Shown here in pieces: positions 38,314 through 47,882 of a stretch of DNA of 56,585 nucleotides. The position numbers were made by a program, and so were the translations under genes. The notes beneath the pieces were generated by a model. The model saw only the letters and a list, made by a program, of their open reading frames with translations, ran no database searches and had not been told where the DNA came from. The stretch spans positions 1-56,585 of the forward strand of contig CAOJHH010000004.1 of NCBI GenBank assembly GCA_948436025.1. The letters are read 5' to 3'. Every line of letters starts with the position of its first letter. The stretch's first letter is position 1. This DNA is from an uncultured Clostridium sp. Its GTDB lineage: Bacteria > Bacillota > Clostridia > TANB77 > CAG-508.

Positions 38314-38406
38314 ATGTTACAGGGATTTTGTTTTTTAGGCGTCTCAGCTGTCGCCGTTGCGTTAGTGCTGAATAAGCACCACTGTATTGCTATTTTTTGG
38401 AGTTGA
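38314..38406 (+). CDS. Small hydrophobic peptide, 30 aa
   Basis: ATG 38314 seven bases after AGGAGG: MLQGFCFLGVSAVAVALVLN then HHCIAIFWS. Preceded by TATACT at about 38250 and followed by the terminator at 38482. It is divergent from the 42-residue gene. Resembles holin-like or type I toxin peptides only in length and hydrophobicity. Confidence 0.5.
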   Translation: MLQGFCFLGVSAVAVALVLNKHHCIAIFWS

Positions 38407-38481
38407 TTGCTATTTTAGCTGTTTTTTACTCCGATATCTTAGAAATGATAATACGGGAACTTATACAGCTGTGACACATCT

Positions 38482-38501
38482 GCCCCTTTGGGGGCTTTTT
38501 T
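38482..38501 (+). terminator. Terminator after the 30-aa ORF
   Basis: GCCCC TTT GGGGGC followed by seven T. Confidence 0.85.
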
Positions 38502-38519
38502 TACGTCATTTTGCAAAAA

Positions 38520-38545
38520 TGGATACAGGCTTATCTCTGTATCCA
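38520..38545 (-). terminator. Terminator of the tRNA-Gly pair
   Basis: Minus strand TGGATACAG/CTGTATCCA followed by TTTTTGC, ten bases beyond the variant tRNA. Confidence 0.85.
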
Positions 38546-38555
38546 TTGATTTTAC

Positions 38556-38629
<74 letters not shown>

Positions 38630-38640
38630 AGTTTAAAATA

Positions 38641-38661
38641 GCACCACTTTTTTTGTGGTGC
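38641..38661 (-). terminator. Hairpin between the two tRNA-Gly genes
   Basis: GCACCAC, seven-base loop, GTGGTGC; minus strand then TATTTTAAAC. A partial terminator or processing hairpin that would lower expression of the downstream variant tRNA relative to the normal one. No second promoter is visible between them. Confidence 0.6.
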
Positions 38662-38668
38662 AAACCGT

Positions 38669-38742
<74 letters not shown>

Positions 38743-38756
38743 ATCTCTATGATAGT

Positions 38757-38785
38757 ATTATAACGACTATCATAGATTTTGTCAA
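38757..38785 (-). promoter_or_regulatory. Consensus promoter of the tRNA-Gly pair
   Basis: TTGACA at 38780-38785, 17-base spacer, TATAAT at 38757-38762, 15 bases before the first tRNA. A perfect match at both boxes. Confidence 0.92.
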
Positions 38786-38798
38786 GATATTTTTGAAA

Positions 38799-39347
38799 TT
38801 ATTTTAAGCAAATTCCTCTATCTCCTACTTTTTTATTAGCTACATAATATTCACTTCCTAAGTAAGTAAGAAGCTTTGCCTTGGCTAGGTTTACTTTGCC
38901 ATTTTCTACAAATTCTGGTTTGGCATTTACACATACCACTTCTCCAATGAACATATCGTGTGAACCAAGGTGTTTGATTTCTTTTAGCTTGCATTCTAAA
39001 TTAATGGGGCATTCTTTAATGCTAGGTGCTGCCACCATTTTTCCTGCCTCTTTGGTAAGGTTTGCACTTTGGAATTTATCCATCTCTTTTCCGGTTTTGG
39101 TTCCACAAAAGTCTGTTGCCCATACTAAATTTTCATCTGGAAGATTGATGATAAATTCTTTGGTTTGTTTGATGATTTCATAAGAATGTCTCGATGGTCT
39201 AATGGATACATACACAAGTGGTGGTTCAGAGTTTAGTACTCCTGTCCATGCAATTGTGGTAATATTGGCTTTGTCCATATTGCCACAAGATACCATAACA
39301 GCTGGTATTGGTGCCAAGCTTGTGCTTGGCTGTAATTGTTCTTTCAT
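38799..39347 (-). CDS. Flavin reductase-like FMN-binding protein
   Basis: 182-residue flavin reductase domain protein (split-barrel FMN-binding fold). Motifs: STSLAPIPAVMVSCG, NITTIAWTGVLNSEPPLVYVSIRPSRHSYEII (conserved Ser/Arg FMN phosphate site) and FIINLPDENLVWATDFCGTKTG. ATG 39347 has AAAGGAGA eight bases upstream; longer readings lack it. Partner oxidoreductase unknown. Intact. Confidence 0.9.
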   Translation of the reverse strand: MKEQLQPSTSLAPIPAVMVSCGNMDKANITTIAWTGVLNSEPPLVYVSIRPSRHSYEIIKQTKEFIINLPDENLVWATDFCGTKTGKEMDKFQSANLTKEAGKMVAAPSIKECPINLECKLKEIKHLGSHDMFIGEVVCVNAKPEFVENGKVNLAKAKLLTYLGSEYYVANKKVGDRGICLK

Positions 39348-39424
39348 GGTTGGTCTCCTTTCCATTTTGGGCAGAAATGGATTCTGCCCTTGCAAATGCC
39401 ATTTTATCGCATTTTCTTATTTCA

Positions 39425-39450
39425 GGTCGATGTGGGCATCGCCCCCTACG
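39425..39450. repeat. Palindromic repeat, family 1, just after the RNase R stop
   Basis: GGTCGATG TGGG CATCG CCCCCTACG; the closest relative of the copy at 13488. Confidence 0.75.
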
Positions 39451-39451
39451 A

Positions 39452-41576
39452 TTATTCATCTGTGACCTTGGCAAATGCTATTTTTCTGGTTTCTTTGTTT
39501 GCTTCGATTACTTGTATTTTTATTTTATCCCCTAACTTATAAATCTTATTTGTTTTTTCTCCTATTAAATGTTTATGCTCATCATCATAAATAAAATACT
39601 CATTTTCTCCTAAATTTTCAAAACGGATTAGCCCTTCTACCGTATTTTCTAATTCCACAAAAATACCAAAATTGGTCACACTACTAATGATTCCTTCATA
39701 AACATTACCAATTTTGTCTTGCATGTATTCTGCTTTCTTTAAATCGATGCTGTCTCTTTCTACTTTTACTGCTATCTTTTCTCTTTCGGAAGATTTCTCT
39801 GCTACTGCCTCGGCAAGCTTTTTATATTCTTCTTTCCATTCCTCTTTTACATGATAACCCGCCTCTAAGTAATTTGAAATCATGCGATGTATCCACAAAT
39901 CTGGATATCTTCGAATGGGGGAAGTAAAATGGCAATAAAATTTACTTGCAATTCCAAAATGTCCTTTATTCTGGCTTTCGTATTTTGCTACTTTTAGAGT
40001 ACGAAGAAGTAATGTAGAAATCACTCTTTCTTCTGGCTTTTCTTTGATATCTTCTAGTATTTTACTAAATTCTTTTGGGTGTAAATTTTCCTTGTTTCCT
40101 TTAATTCGATACCCGAAACCATATAAAAATTTATTTAATTCATTTACTTTTTCTAAACTTGGTACTTCATGTACACGATAAATAAATGGTGCTTCTAGCC
40201 AATAAAATTTTTCCGCAATGGTTTCATTGGCAGTTAGCATAAATTGCTCAATAATAGAATTGGCAAAGCTAAGCTCATATTGAGCAACTGCAACTGCTTT
40301 TCCATTTTCATCTAAAGTAATCTTGCTTTCTGGAATATTTAAATCCAAACTTCCCATTTGTTTTCTTCTGTTTTGCAAGATAATGGCTAATTCTTCCATT
40401 TTCTTAAATTCATCAATATATGGTTCATATTCTCTTACTATTTCGTTATCGGAATTTTCTAAAATCTTAGTAACATTGGTATAACTCATTCGTTTGGTAA
40501 CTTGAATAACGGCTTTAAATACATAAGAGTCAATGACTTCTCCAGATGGCGTAATTTCCATTTCCACCGATAAGGTAAATCGGTCTTCTCCCTCATTTAA
40601 ACTACAAATACCATTGGATAGTTTTTGTGGTAGCATGGGAATCACACGGTCTAACATATAAATACTGGTTCCTCTTAAATAGGCCTCTTTGTCTAAATTA
40701 GAGCCTTCTTTTACGTAATGGCTAACATCAGCAATATGCACACCTAGTTTATAATTTCCGTTTTCTAATCGTTCTACACAAACGGCATCGTCTAAATCTT
40801 TCGCATCTTCCCCATCAATGGTAAAAATTAGTTTATCTCGTAAATCGACTCGATTTGGAATATCCTTTATTTCTACCCTTTGGCGAATGTGGTTTGCTTC
40901 TTCTAAAACAGGGACTGGAAATTCATATGGCAAATGGTATTCTCTTACTAAGCACATCATATCCACTCCTGCTTGATTGGTCTTTCCAATAATTTCTATA
41001 ATTTCACCTTCAGCATTTTTTCCGTTTTTCTGGATATTTTGTGATTTTTACAACTACTTTATCTTGGTTTCTAGCTCCTTGAAATTTCTTTTTCGAAATA
41101 AAAATATCGGTACTAAGTTTCGAGTTATCTGGTACAACAAAACCAAAGTTTTTGCTATTTTTAAACGTTCCTACTAATTCTCGAACTTCTCTTTTTAAAA
41201 TTTTTACAATTTTGCCTTCCTTTTTTAAATTATTTTCCTCTTCTAATATTTTTACCAAAACCACATCTCCATCGAAGGCACTTCCTGCTTGTGTAGTGGC
41301 AATATGAATTTCTTCATCTTCTAATTCCACAAAACCAAATCCCTTTTGATGCCTATGGTACACACCTTGAACATATGGCTCGTCCATCATAATATATTGG
41401 TTTTTTCTATTTTTTCGAATTTTATATTCTCGTTCCAACTCATCTAAAACAGCTTGTAACTCTCCCATTTCTTCTTTTGGCACTATTAAAACTTGTGCCA
41501 TTTCTTTTTTCTTCATTGGCACATATTCTTTGTCCTGTATAAAATTCCAAACTAATTCTTTTTTATCGTTATTCAA
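39452..41576 (-). CDS. rnr: Ribonuclease R, one CGGA site
   Basis: 3'-5' exoribonuclease, 707 residues, read across CGGA at 41021-41024 (Gly185). The first part holds the winged-helix start and cold-shock domains (VYHRHQKGFGFVELEDEEIHI, NFGFVVPDNSKLSTDIFIS). In triplets it stops four codons after CGG. The join reads ITKYPEK-G-KNAEGEIIEIIGKTNQAGVDMM, the normal link into the RNB domain. The second part has the catalytic DGEDAKDLDDAV, HFTSPIRRYPDL and the C-terminal S1 domain GIISSVTNFGIFVEL. Order and length are standard for rnr; secG lies upstream as in many Firmicutes (secG-rnr). Confidence 0.95.
41021..41024 (-). other. CGGA recoding site (Gly185, RNase R)
   Basis: GAA AAA CGG AAA AAA TGC TGA in triplets; GAA AAA CGGA AAA AAT GCT GAA in +1 gives EK-G-KNAEG. 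Confidence 0.94.
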
Positions 41577-41589
41577 TTTTTCCTCCCTT

Positions 41590-41640
41590 AAGAACCCCCA
41601 GTCGACTACGTCGACAGCCCCCTTAAGTAAAGGGGCCTTA
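41590..41640 (+). repeat. Palindromic repeat, family 2
   Basis: AAGAACCCCCAGTCGAC, CGTCGACAGCCCCCTTAA, AGGGGCCTT: third copy of the family at 19.3-19.5 kb, between rnr and secG. Confidence 0.8.
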
Positions 41641-41641
41641 A

Positions 41642-41669
41642 AAATAGAGCAACTTTTGTTGCTCTATTT
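41642..41669 (-). terminator. Hairpin after secG
   Basis: AAATAGAGCAAC/GTTGCTCTATTT, just downstream of the secG stop. Confidence 0.75.
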
Positions 41670-41684
41670 AGTGTATCTTTTTTT

Positions 41685-41930
41685 CTATATTACATACATA
41701 ATCGAAAGAAGAATGCTAAGTACCGCAAATACGACACCTAAAATAATTGTCCACTTTTTCATTTTTCCTTCTTTGGTTCTACCTTTGTTTTTCTCATAGA
41801 AATTGCTTGAAGAACCAGTAATGGTAGCACTTGCTCCGCTATCATCTTTTGTTTGCATCATCGCAACAATCACCAATGCAAAACATACTATTACATAAAT
41901 CCCTATCAATATATATTTTAATACTTCCAC
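41685..41930 (-). CDS. secG: Preprotein translocase subunit SecG
   Basis: 81-residue SecG with two helices (residues 5-24 and 58-78) separated by the family loop MMQTKDDSGASATITGSSSNFYEKNKGRTKEG. GTG start at 41930 after AAGGAGG. Works with SecYE. Upstream of rnr as is common. Confidence 0.95.
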   Translation of the reverse strand: MEVLKYILIGIYVIVCFALVIVAMMQTKDDSGASATITGSSSNFYEKNKGRTKEGKMKKWTIILGVVFAVLSILLSIMYVI

Positions 41931-42022
41931 TTTTTATTTCCTCCTTCATGTTAATAACATTGATATTCTAGCACATAATCGCTAAAAATGCAAACTTTTT
42001 TGAAAATTGTTACCATTTTTTA

Positions 42023-42358
42023 TTATTTTATTACATCTGCAACTGCTTCGGATATGATTTTGTTTACATCAGCTAGCATAATGTTGAATTTTAATTCCGC
42101 ATCAAAGTATTGTTTCATTTTTTCGTTTACAATTAGCTGGGCATATAGATTTTGTAATTCATTTGCTTTTTCTACTTCTTTTTTTCCTTCTGAAATCGCA
42201 GCAATTTGCACTTCATAGCGTTCTTTTTCAAATTTTTCTAGCTTTTCTTTTAATTCTGGCTCATTTGCAATTTCTTCTTTTACTTTTTTGTAGTTTTTGT
42301 ATTCTTCTGAATTTTTGATTTCATATGCCAAACGGTTGGCGGTATCGTAAATGTTCAT
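42023..42358 (-). CDS. YlbF/YmcA family protein
   Basis: 111-residue, all-helical protein of the Com_YlbF family (IYDTANRLAYEIKNSEEYKNYKK ... LYAQLIVNEKMKQYFDAELKFNIMLADVNKII). In Bacillus, YlbF with YmcA and YaaT forms a complex that tunes RNase Y and sporulation/competence. Start follows GGGGGAAAA. Alone in its transcription unit here; which paralogue it is cannot be told. Confidence 0.85.
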   Translation of the reverse strand: MNIYDTANRLAYEIKNSEEYKNYKKVKEEIANEPELKEKLEKFEKERYEVQIAAISEGKKEVEKANELQNLYAQLIVNEKMKQYFDAELKFNIMLADVNKIISEAVADVIK

Positions 42359-42423
42359 AAGTTTTCCCCCTAATGTTCTTTTATATTAAGGGGCAATACT
42401 CTGACCCTTAATTATACTGTATT

Positions 42424-43996
42424 TTAAAAATGTTTTCCTCTTTTTCTTGGTTGTCTTGATAAATCATCAATATGATTGTTCATGTTATTTGTACCAAATA
42501 TATTATCTAGGTTTGGTGTTTCGTCTTTTTTGTTTGTACTGTCTACTTTTTCTTCTTTTTTATCGTCTATAATACTGTTTTGTGTTTCGTCCTTTGGTGT
42601 TGCCATTTTTTCAAAAAAGTTTTCCGCTTCTGCTTCTTCCTCTAATTTTTGTTGTTTCTTGGATTTCTTTTTCTTTTTTTCTGGTTCTTCTTCCTCTTTT
42701 TCAAAATCCAATCCTGAATATGGAATTTGGCTTGTTTCATTTTCTTGTTTCTTTTTTGAATAACGATATTCTACAACGGCATAAATAATTCCCATTAATG
42801 CTACAACACTGGTAAATACCACAATAATGATTTGCTGTGTTTCGTTCCAAATTGGTTTTATTTCTTCTTGTGTTTCTTCTTCTACTGGTGCCGAAATCGG
42901 CATAACTTCTGCTTCTTTGGTTACTGTTACTTTATAAGTTACGGTATTTTGCCCATCAGCTGATTTTACCGTAATCGTAATTACATTTTCTCCCTCTTTT
43001 ATTTCTTCATATCCTGTTACTTCAATTACAAAATCTTCTTGTAAACCGGACTGCTTCTACTTCTAGTTCTGTATAATCCAATGAAAAACTTTCATCTAAT
43101 AACATTTGGTATTCATACACATCGCTTGCAAATTCTGGTGTAAATGGAAGCGTTACTTTGTTGTCTTCTTCGGTTACGCCCTTAATCACTAAACTTTGTA
43201 ATCCTACTACTACCTCTTGGTTCTCATCTGGTTGCTCTGGTTCAGTTTGTGAAGGTTCTTCAATATTAGGCTTTGTTTCTTCTTTTTTCTTATTATAGAC
43301 TTTTCTAGTAATCTTCGTGCCACTATCTAATGTAATTGTTAATGTATTCGTTCCTTCTAAAACTTGCACACGAATTTCTTCTTCACTTTTTGCAGGATAG
43401 GATTTTTTTGTTTTACTGTTATAAATTTTCAATCCTTCACCTGTTGAGGTTTTTACCTTTACTATAACACTCTCTTTATTCTCAACATTTCTAGACTCTT
43501 TTATCTTAATTCCATCAACCTCACAAAAAGTAACACTCCCCTTCTTAGGCTCCGAAGTTGTACCTCCTTCGCTAGGATTAGTTGTTGCTACTGGATTTAC
43601 TGTAACCGTTGCTGGAATTTCTGTCGACTGGTCCACTTTAAATATCACATTATATGTCTTTTTTTCCGTTACTGTTGGCGCTGTAAAGGTATATGTTCCT
43701 AGTTTTTTTGTAGTACCTGACATATTCATATATCCTATACTACTTCCAGAAATATTGATAATATCTCCGTCATTTTCCTTTGATTTCGAACAACTATTAA
43801 AAGTTAAGCCTCCATTACTTTGCAAGTCTAAATTGTATGCTTCAAGAGCTGTAGATGAAGTTACCGATATACTTACTTTTTCTCCCGAATTCACGGTTGG
43901 ATTTGAAGCACTATAACTAGCTTTTGAAACTGTTATTCCTATCATTAGAAATAATGTTGTAAAGAAAACTATTATTGCAATTCGTTTTAATTTCAT
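42424..43996 (-). CDS. Cohesin/cadherin-like surface protein with membrane anchor, one CGGT site
   Basis: 523-residue surface protein across CGGT at 43045-43048 (Gly317). Signal peptide (ATG 43996 after TAGGAGG), then a cohesin-like beta domain (residues 28-135: SYSASNPTVNSGEKVSISV ... LGTYTFTAPTV), a linker with Pro/Glu, a cadherin-like beta-sandwich (residues 265-365), a helix (about 395-417), and a charged Lys/Glu cytoplasmic tail. In triplets it stops just after the CGG; the shift restores VEAV-G-LQEDFVIEVTG, EGENVITITVKSADG and VTYKVTV, the second half of the beta-sandwich, plus the only membrane anchor. Next to a dockerin-bearing glycosidase, so the two may bind each other. Confidence 0.85.
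43045..43048 (-). other. CGGT recoding site (Gly317, cohesin-like protein)
   Basis: GCA GTC CGG TTT in triplets; GCA GTC CGGT TTA CAA GAA in +1 gives AV-G-LQE, completing the cadherin-like domain. Confidence 0.92.
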
Positions 43997-44006
43997 ATCT
44001 TTCCTC

Positions 44007-45746
44007 CTATATTGTAATTTCTTCCGCATTTGTACTACATCTTAATATTTTTAATGCATCCGATGCTAAAACTTTTCCGTCGCCATTTGCATCAGCTGCC
44101 TGTAAATAAACTCCTTTTAAAGAATTAGCTCCTGTACTACTTCTTAATACTGCTAATGCGTCTGTCGCTAAAACTTTTCCATCGCCATTCACATCTCCCA
44201 TTACCACTAAGGTATATTCCTTATTATGGTTCTTATCTTTCAACTTATACCCTGTTCCAATCTTGTCTCCTTCTGCTTTTTTCTTTCCGTCTGCTGTTGT
44301 TACTTCATAGGAAGTAATGCCTAACTCATTTACCATGGATTTAACAGTTGCATTTGGAATGGCTTTTACATTATTTCCTTCTACTACAGCAACCTTCGTA
44401 TCTTCACAAGGTGCTAAATACTTACTTGCCATATATCCTACTATGCCAGAAGATATTTTTACCTTATCCCAATCATATCCATTAGCATTTGCACATTTTC
44501 TTTCAATAACGGCAACTACTTCATCTAGTGTGTTCATGGTAGCAAGTACTGTTCCCGAAGTGGTTGGAGCACTTCTTACTTTTACTGCGGTTCCTGTCAT
44601 ATAATATAGTTTTCCATCGTTTGTAGTAAGATTGGTTGGAAATTTATTTGCCTTTGGCATGTTATTATACACTGGGATAACAAAATTTAATTTTTCATCT
44701 AAAATTGTAGCATCTACATACGTATTATACAATTTCTTCGATTGACTTGCTGGGTCTTGTATATTAGTCATATACTGATGTCTAAAACATTTTGATGAAC
44801 TAATCGTTTGGGTTTGTCCTGCTTTTAAAATCGAACTTCCTACAACATCCCATTTATAAAAATATGCTGTATTTTGTCCTGCATTTGTATAGGAATTTGC
44901 TAGCAATTTTGCTCCTCCTACAATTGCTCTATATGGATTATTCCATGGCAATAATAACCTATTTTTATCCTCCCCTGACATGTTTTCTTTTCCATTTTTT
45001 GCATACTCTAGTCCTTTTGCAATAGGACTTCCTCCATCACTTGCTGCATAATTATAAAAATTATAATATCCTTCATACCCTGGATAATTTCCACTAACAG
45101 AATCGCTACCCTTTGAACCCACTTCTTGAATAATCTTAGTTGCAATACTATAAGGACTCATCTGGCTTTGTTTTGCTGCTTCTAAAATGATTTCCTCATA
45201 TGACATTTCTCTTCCTTGTTCATTTACCCATACTTTTTTATTTTCCATAAAAGTACCTTTAATAACACTAGAAATACCTTGTGTTGTATGTATTCTTTCA
45301 TTATAAGAAGTTTCTAAAAATTGAAATATTTTTATATCATCACCAATAAAATTTCGTGGGTCTAAATAATATTTTATAATATCTGAAGAAGCACATGCAT
45401 ATCCTGTTGCCACATTTCCACAACTACATTTCCATAATGCATTCGAGCTATTGTGCACTCGGTTATGCCCATGGTCTGTTTCATTCGCAACTAATTCATT
45501 CCAATCAATTCCTGTATAGTAGGCATCAAATGTCCAATTTGGATGTCCTTGTTCCCTTACCATTTCCTTTAATAGCACCTGATAATCCTCTGGGAATGCA
45601 TCAATTCCACTTTTTACGGTTTGTGTATATTCAGAAGCTGCTTGAACTCCATTTAATAACCCCATCATAAAATATACCATTATCACACTTATCATTAGTA
45701 TTACAACAATTTTTTTATTCATCTTGAAAAATACTTGTTTTTTCAA
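44007..45746 (-). CDS. Secreted glucosaminidase with SH3 and dockerin domains
   Basis: 579-residue exported cell-wall hydrolase. Start chosen at TTG 45746 (nine bases after GGAGG); GTG 45755 is too close. Signal helix near residue 20, then a GH73-like N-acetylglucosaminidase region (MSPYSIATKIIQEVGSKGSDS, GYYNFYNYAASDGGSPIAKGLEYA), a bacterial SH3 domain (MTGTAVKVRSAPTTSGTVLATM ... VGYMASKYLAP) and two calcium-binding dockerin-type repeats at the end (DVNGDGKVLATDALAVLR and DANGDGKVLASDALKILR). The dockerin pairs naturally with the cohesin-like neighbour. No in-frame CGG. Confidence 0.9.
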   Translation of the reverse strand: MKKQVFFKMNKKIVVILMISVIMVYFMMGLLNGVQAASEYTQTVKSGIDAFPEDYQVLLKEMVREQGHPNWTFDAYYTGIDWNELVANETDHGHNRVHNSSNALWKCSCGNVATGYACASSDIIKYYLDPRNFIGDDIKIFQFLETSYNERIHTTQGISSVIKGTFMENKKVWVNEQGREMSYEEIILEAAKQSQMSPYSIATKIIQEVGSKGSDSVSGNYPGYEGYYNFYNYAASDGGSPIAKGLEYAKNGKENMSGEDKNRLLLPWNNPYRAIVGGAKLLANSYTNAGQNTAYFYKWDVVGSSILKAGQTQTISSSKCFRHQYMTNIQDPASQSKKLYNTYVDATILDEKLNFVIPVYNNMPKANKFPTNLTTNDGKLYYMTGTAVKVRSAPTTSGTVLATMNTLDEVVAVIERKCANANGYDWDKVKISSGIVGYMASKYLAPCEDTKVAVVEGNNVKAIPNATVKSMVNELGITSYEVTTADGKKKAEGDKIGTGYKLKDKNHNKEYTLVVMGDVNGDGKVLATDALAVLRSSTGANSLKGVYLQAADANGDGKVLASDALKILRCSTNAEEITI

Positions 45747-45870
45747 CGTTTTCACCCTCCAACTTCATTTGTAACTCTGTCTTATTTTATCACAATAAGT
45801 ATATCATTGTTACAAAATAAAAGTCAATGAATTTGAAACAAGTATTAAAAAAAATGCAAAAGAAAACATG

Positions 45871-45887
45871 TAGACTTTCTACATGCT
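45871..45887 (-). terminator. Terminator after the LPKTG gene
   Basis: CATGTAG/CTACATG stem then T-rich tract on the minus strand. Confidence 0.75.
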
Positions 45888-45912
45888 CCTTCTCATATTT
45901 TATTGTTTTATT

Positions 45913-46533
45913 TTAAGCAAATTTTCTTTTATTCAAATATGCTCCAAATGCCCATAGAACTATGGTTAATACGGCAATATATGCCACATATTCCCATATA
46001 CTCGTTCCTGTTTTTGGTAATTCCTCTACCATATTATTGTCTACAGCATTTTCTAAGGTGTTATCTACCACATTATTGTCTAGTAGCCTATCTTCATATA
46101 CTTGGATATCAAAGGTTTTTGAGGTAATCACTGCATTTCCATTGGCAAGGTCAATTAAGCTTAGTTTAATCGTATAATTTCCCTCTTCCACAAAGGTAGC
46201 TTTAATCGGTGTTCGGTTCACAAAATCCCCTTGTACCGCAAAACCAGAAATAGGTCCCCAAATTCCCGTTTGTGCAATATCATGCTCTACTCCTGTCGTA
46301 TCGGTTGCAAGTATCTTTGGTGTAGCAGGACCTGTAATTTCTACTTTAATTTGTACACTGGTATGTAAAGTTCCCCCTACGCCTGTTAATAATACCACAG
46401 CATCTTTTTCTACATTTTTTACAAGGTTTCCTGTATATTGTAAATCGAAACTATATTCATCGGCTGCTAATACTGGACTTACACTACAAAACAGAATGGC
46501 TAATATCATAATAAATGATAATACTTTTTTCAT
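45913..46533 (-). CDS. LPKTG-anchored surface protein
   Basis: 206 residues. Signal peptide (residues 1-23, ILFCSVSPVLA), a beta-rich domain beginning YSFDLQYTGNLVKNVEKDAVVLLTG, linker VDNTLENAVDNNMV, then the sorting signal ELPKTGTSIWEYVAYIAVL, a helix and basic tail NKRKFA. The middle domain is an Ig-like surface domain of unknown ligand. Candidate substrate of the sortase at 31774. Start follows AGAAGGGGAG. Confidence 0.88.
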   Translation of the reverse strand: MKKVLSFIMILAILFCSVSPVLAADEYSFDLQYTGNLVKNVEKDAVVLLTGVGGTLHTSVQIKVEITGPATPKILATDTTGVEHDIAQTGIWGPISGFAVQGDFVNRTPIKATFVEEGNYTIKLSLIDLANGNAVITSKTFDIQVYEDRLLDNNVVDNTLENAVDNNMVEELPKTGTSIWEYVAYIAVLTIVLWAFGAYLNKRKFA

Positions 46534-46711
46534 AAAAAAATCTCCCCTTCTAAATTCGTTATACTAATTTATATTAGGGGAGATTTGTTTTATTCACTTT
46601 TTTATTAATTCTTTTTTTTATATTTTACAGTTCATAAAATGACTTCTTCATCATTCTACTCTATATCATTTTTTATACTACTTCTTATTATGTAGTTATA
46701 ATTTCTTTAGC

Positions 46712-47824
46712 CTACAGTCTTATAAACAAAGTGAGGCGAGACGTTACATTGTCGTACGCACAGGTCGTACTATTGTAGGTACGATAGCCGGCAGGACGAT
46801 CACTAGCTGTATTACTGTAATATCCCCCACGTAGTACACAAGGAGAGTCTTGGAAACTATAAACCTCAGTCGTCCATTCCCAATCATTTCCTCCCATATC
46901 ATAAATATTATTTCTTGCTTTACTTCCTCCTGTAAGGTTTAAACTTCCTGAATAATTACCGCCTCCACTATTGGTCGTATATCCAGCATTGTTTGTTTCT
47001 ATAAATTTCAATGTCGTATCCCATGCATAACTACTACATAATCTACTTACTACTGCATCATTATCACTGTACATTCCTTCTGCTACTTTTTTTGCCATAT
47101 CTCTTGTAATATAATTCCATACTTGTTTATTTGGTTGTACTACCGCTTTTCCATTACTATATCCTGTCCATTCTGTTTCATCATTTGTATTACTCGTTAC
47201 TACATTTGCATCATAATCCACTATTCCAACTTCATATCTTCCTATATAGAATCCTCCATATCTCTTGATACTATTTATTTCAATACTTGGCATATCCTCT
47301 GTAAAAACATACTCTCCCAAATTTGGAACATTTATCTCTCCTGTTGTTTCATTTTTTGTTTGTGTATACTCCCATCCAGTCCTTGAAAATGCGTATCGGT
47401 CATATTTGATGCTTCCATTCACCCCGTCTTCGGTACATGGCACCCATACAAATTCATTTCCGTTTGTTTCAGTTCCACTATTATCTTTTATCACAAATCC
47501 AGTTTCTTTCGTTCCTTCTGTGTGTTCAAATCCTTTTGGTACTGGTACTCCATCTACCATTGTATATTTATCTCCACTTGGTGTAGTAGGTGTATTTATT
47601 CCTGCTATGATATTATCTGCTTCTCCTAAAAATTTTGCTAAATCTTCATCTTCTTTTTTGGCTGCTTCTTGGTAATTTCTTCCCGCTTCTTCTGCTCTTC
47701 TTAAGATGCCTCTTTGTCCTATGGTTAGATTGATTGTTATGCCTGCTAAGATTAATAACACAATGATGGTGATTACGAGTGCCACCAATGTGATACCTGC
47801 CTTGTTCCCATGTAGATAGAGCAC
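46712..47824 (-). CDS. Pilin-like N-terminus fused to a formylglycine-generating enzyme-like domain
   Basis: About 370 residues from GTG 47824. The N-terminus KAGITLVALVITIIVLLILAG is a type IV pilin-like processing site and helix. Residues 90-370 resemble an FGE-sulfatase fold: KYTMVDGVPVPKGF, EFVWVPCTEDG, VWNYITRDMAKKV and the C-terminal WEWTTEVYSF ... VLRGGYY ... GYRTYNS. Catalytic cysteines of true FGE are not evident, so this is probably a structural pilus or surface module. The start is uncertain: the frame stays open to about 47918, with AAGGAGG at its far end but no ATG, GTG or TTG at proper spacing. A hairpin-rich segment occupies 47826-47882. Confidence 0.75.
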   Translation of the reverse strand: MLYLHGNKAGITLVALVITIIVLLILAGITINLTIGQRGILRRAEEAGRNYQEAAKKEDEDLAKFLGEADNIIAGINTPTTPSGDKYTMVDGVPVPKGFEHTEGTKETGFVIKDNSGTETNGNEFVWVPCTEDGVNGSIKYDRYAFSRTGWEYTQTKNETTGEINVPNLGEYVFTEDMPSIEINSIKRYGGFYIGRYEVGIVDYDANVVTSNTNDETEWTGYSNGKAVVQPNKQVWNYITRDMAKKVAEGMYSDNDAVVSRLCSSYAWDTTLKFIETNNAGYTTNSGGGNYSGSLNLTGGSKARNNIYDMGGNDWEWTTEVYSFQDSPCVLRGGYYSNTASDRPAGYRTYNSTTCAYDNVTSRLTLFIRL

Positions 47825-47825
47825 A

Positions 47826-47882
47826 GTAGTGTCTGTCTTACGGGTATTCCCGTAGGAAAGCTCCCCTACAGTCGTGTTTAGG
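47826..47882. repeat. Hairpin-rich element at the 5' end of the pilin-like gene
   Basis: Two hairpins: ACGGG TATT CCCGT and CCCCTA..TAGGGG. In frame on the minus strand, lying between an upstream basic NKKQK stretch and the processing site, as if inserted in the gene start. The 411-base gap 47825-48235 otherwise holds the promoter at 48006 and the murD terminator. Confidence 0.5.

Noticed and set aside
43022-44029. Overlap of the cohesin-like and glucosaminidase genes as a further frameshift
   Set aside because: The overlap vanishes when the cohesin-like gene starts at its real ATG 43996 (TAGGAGG upstream).
47830-47880. CGGG at the 5' end of the pilin-like gene as a sixteenth recoding site
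   Set aside because: The frame before it has no start codon and a stop close upstream, so no protein would enter it.
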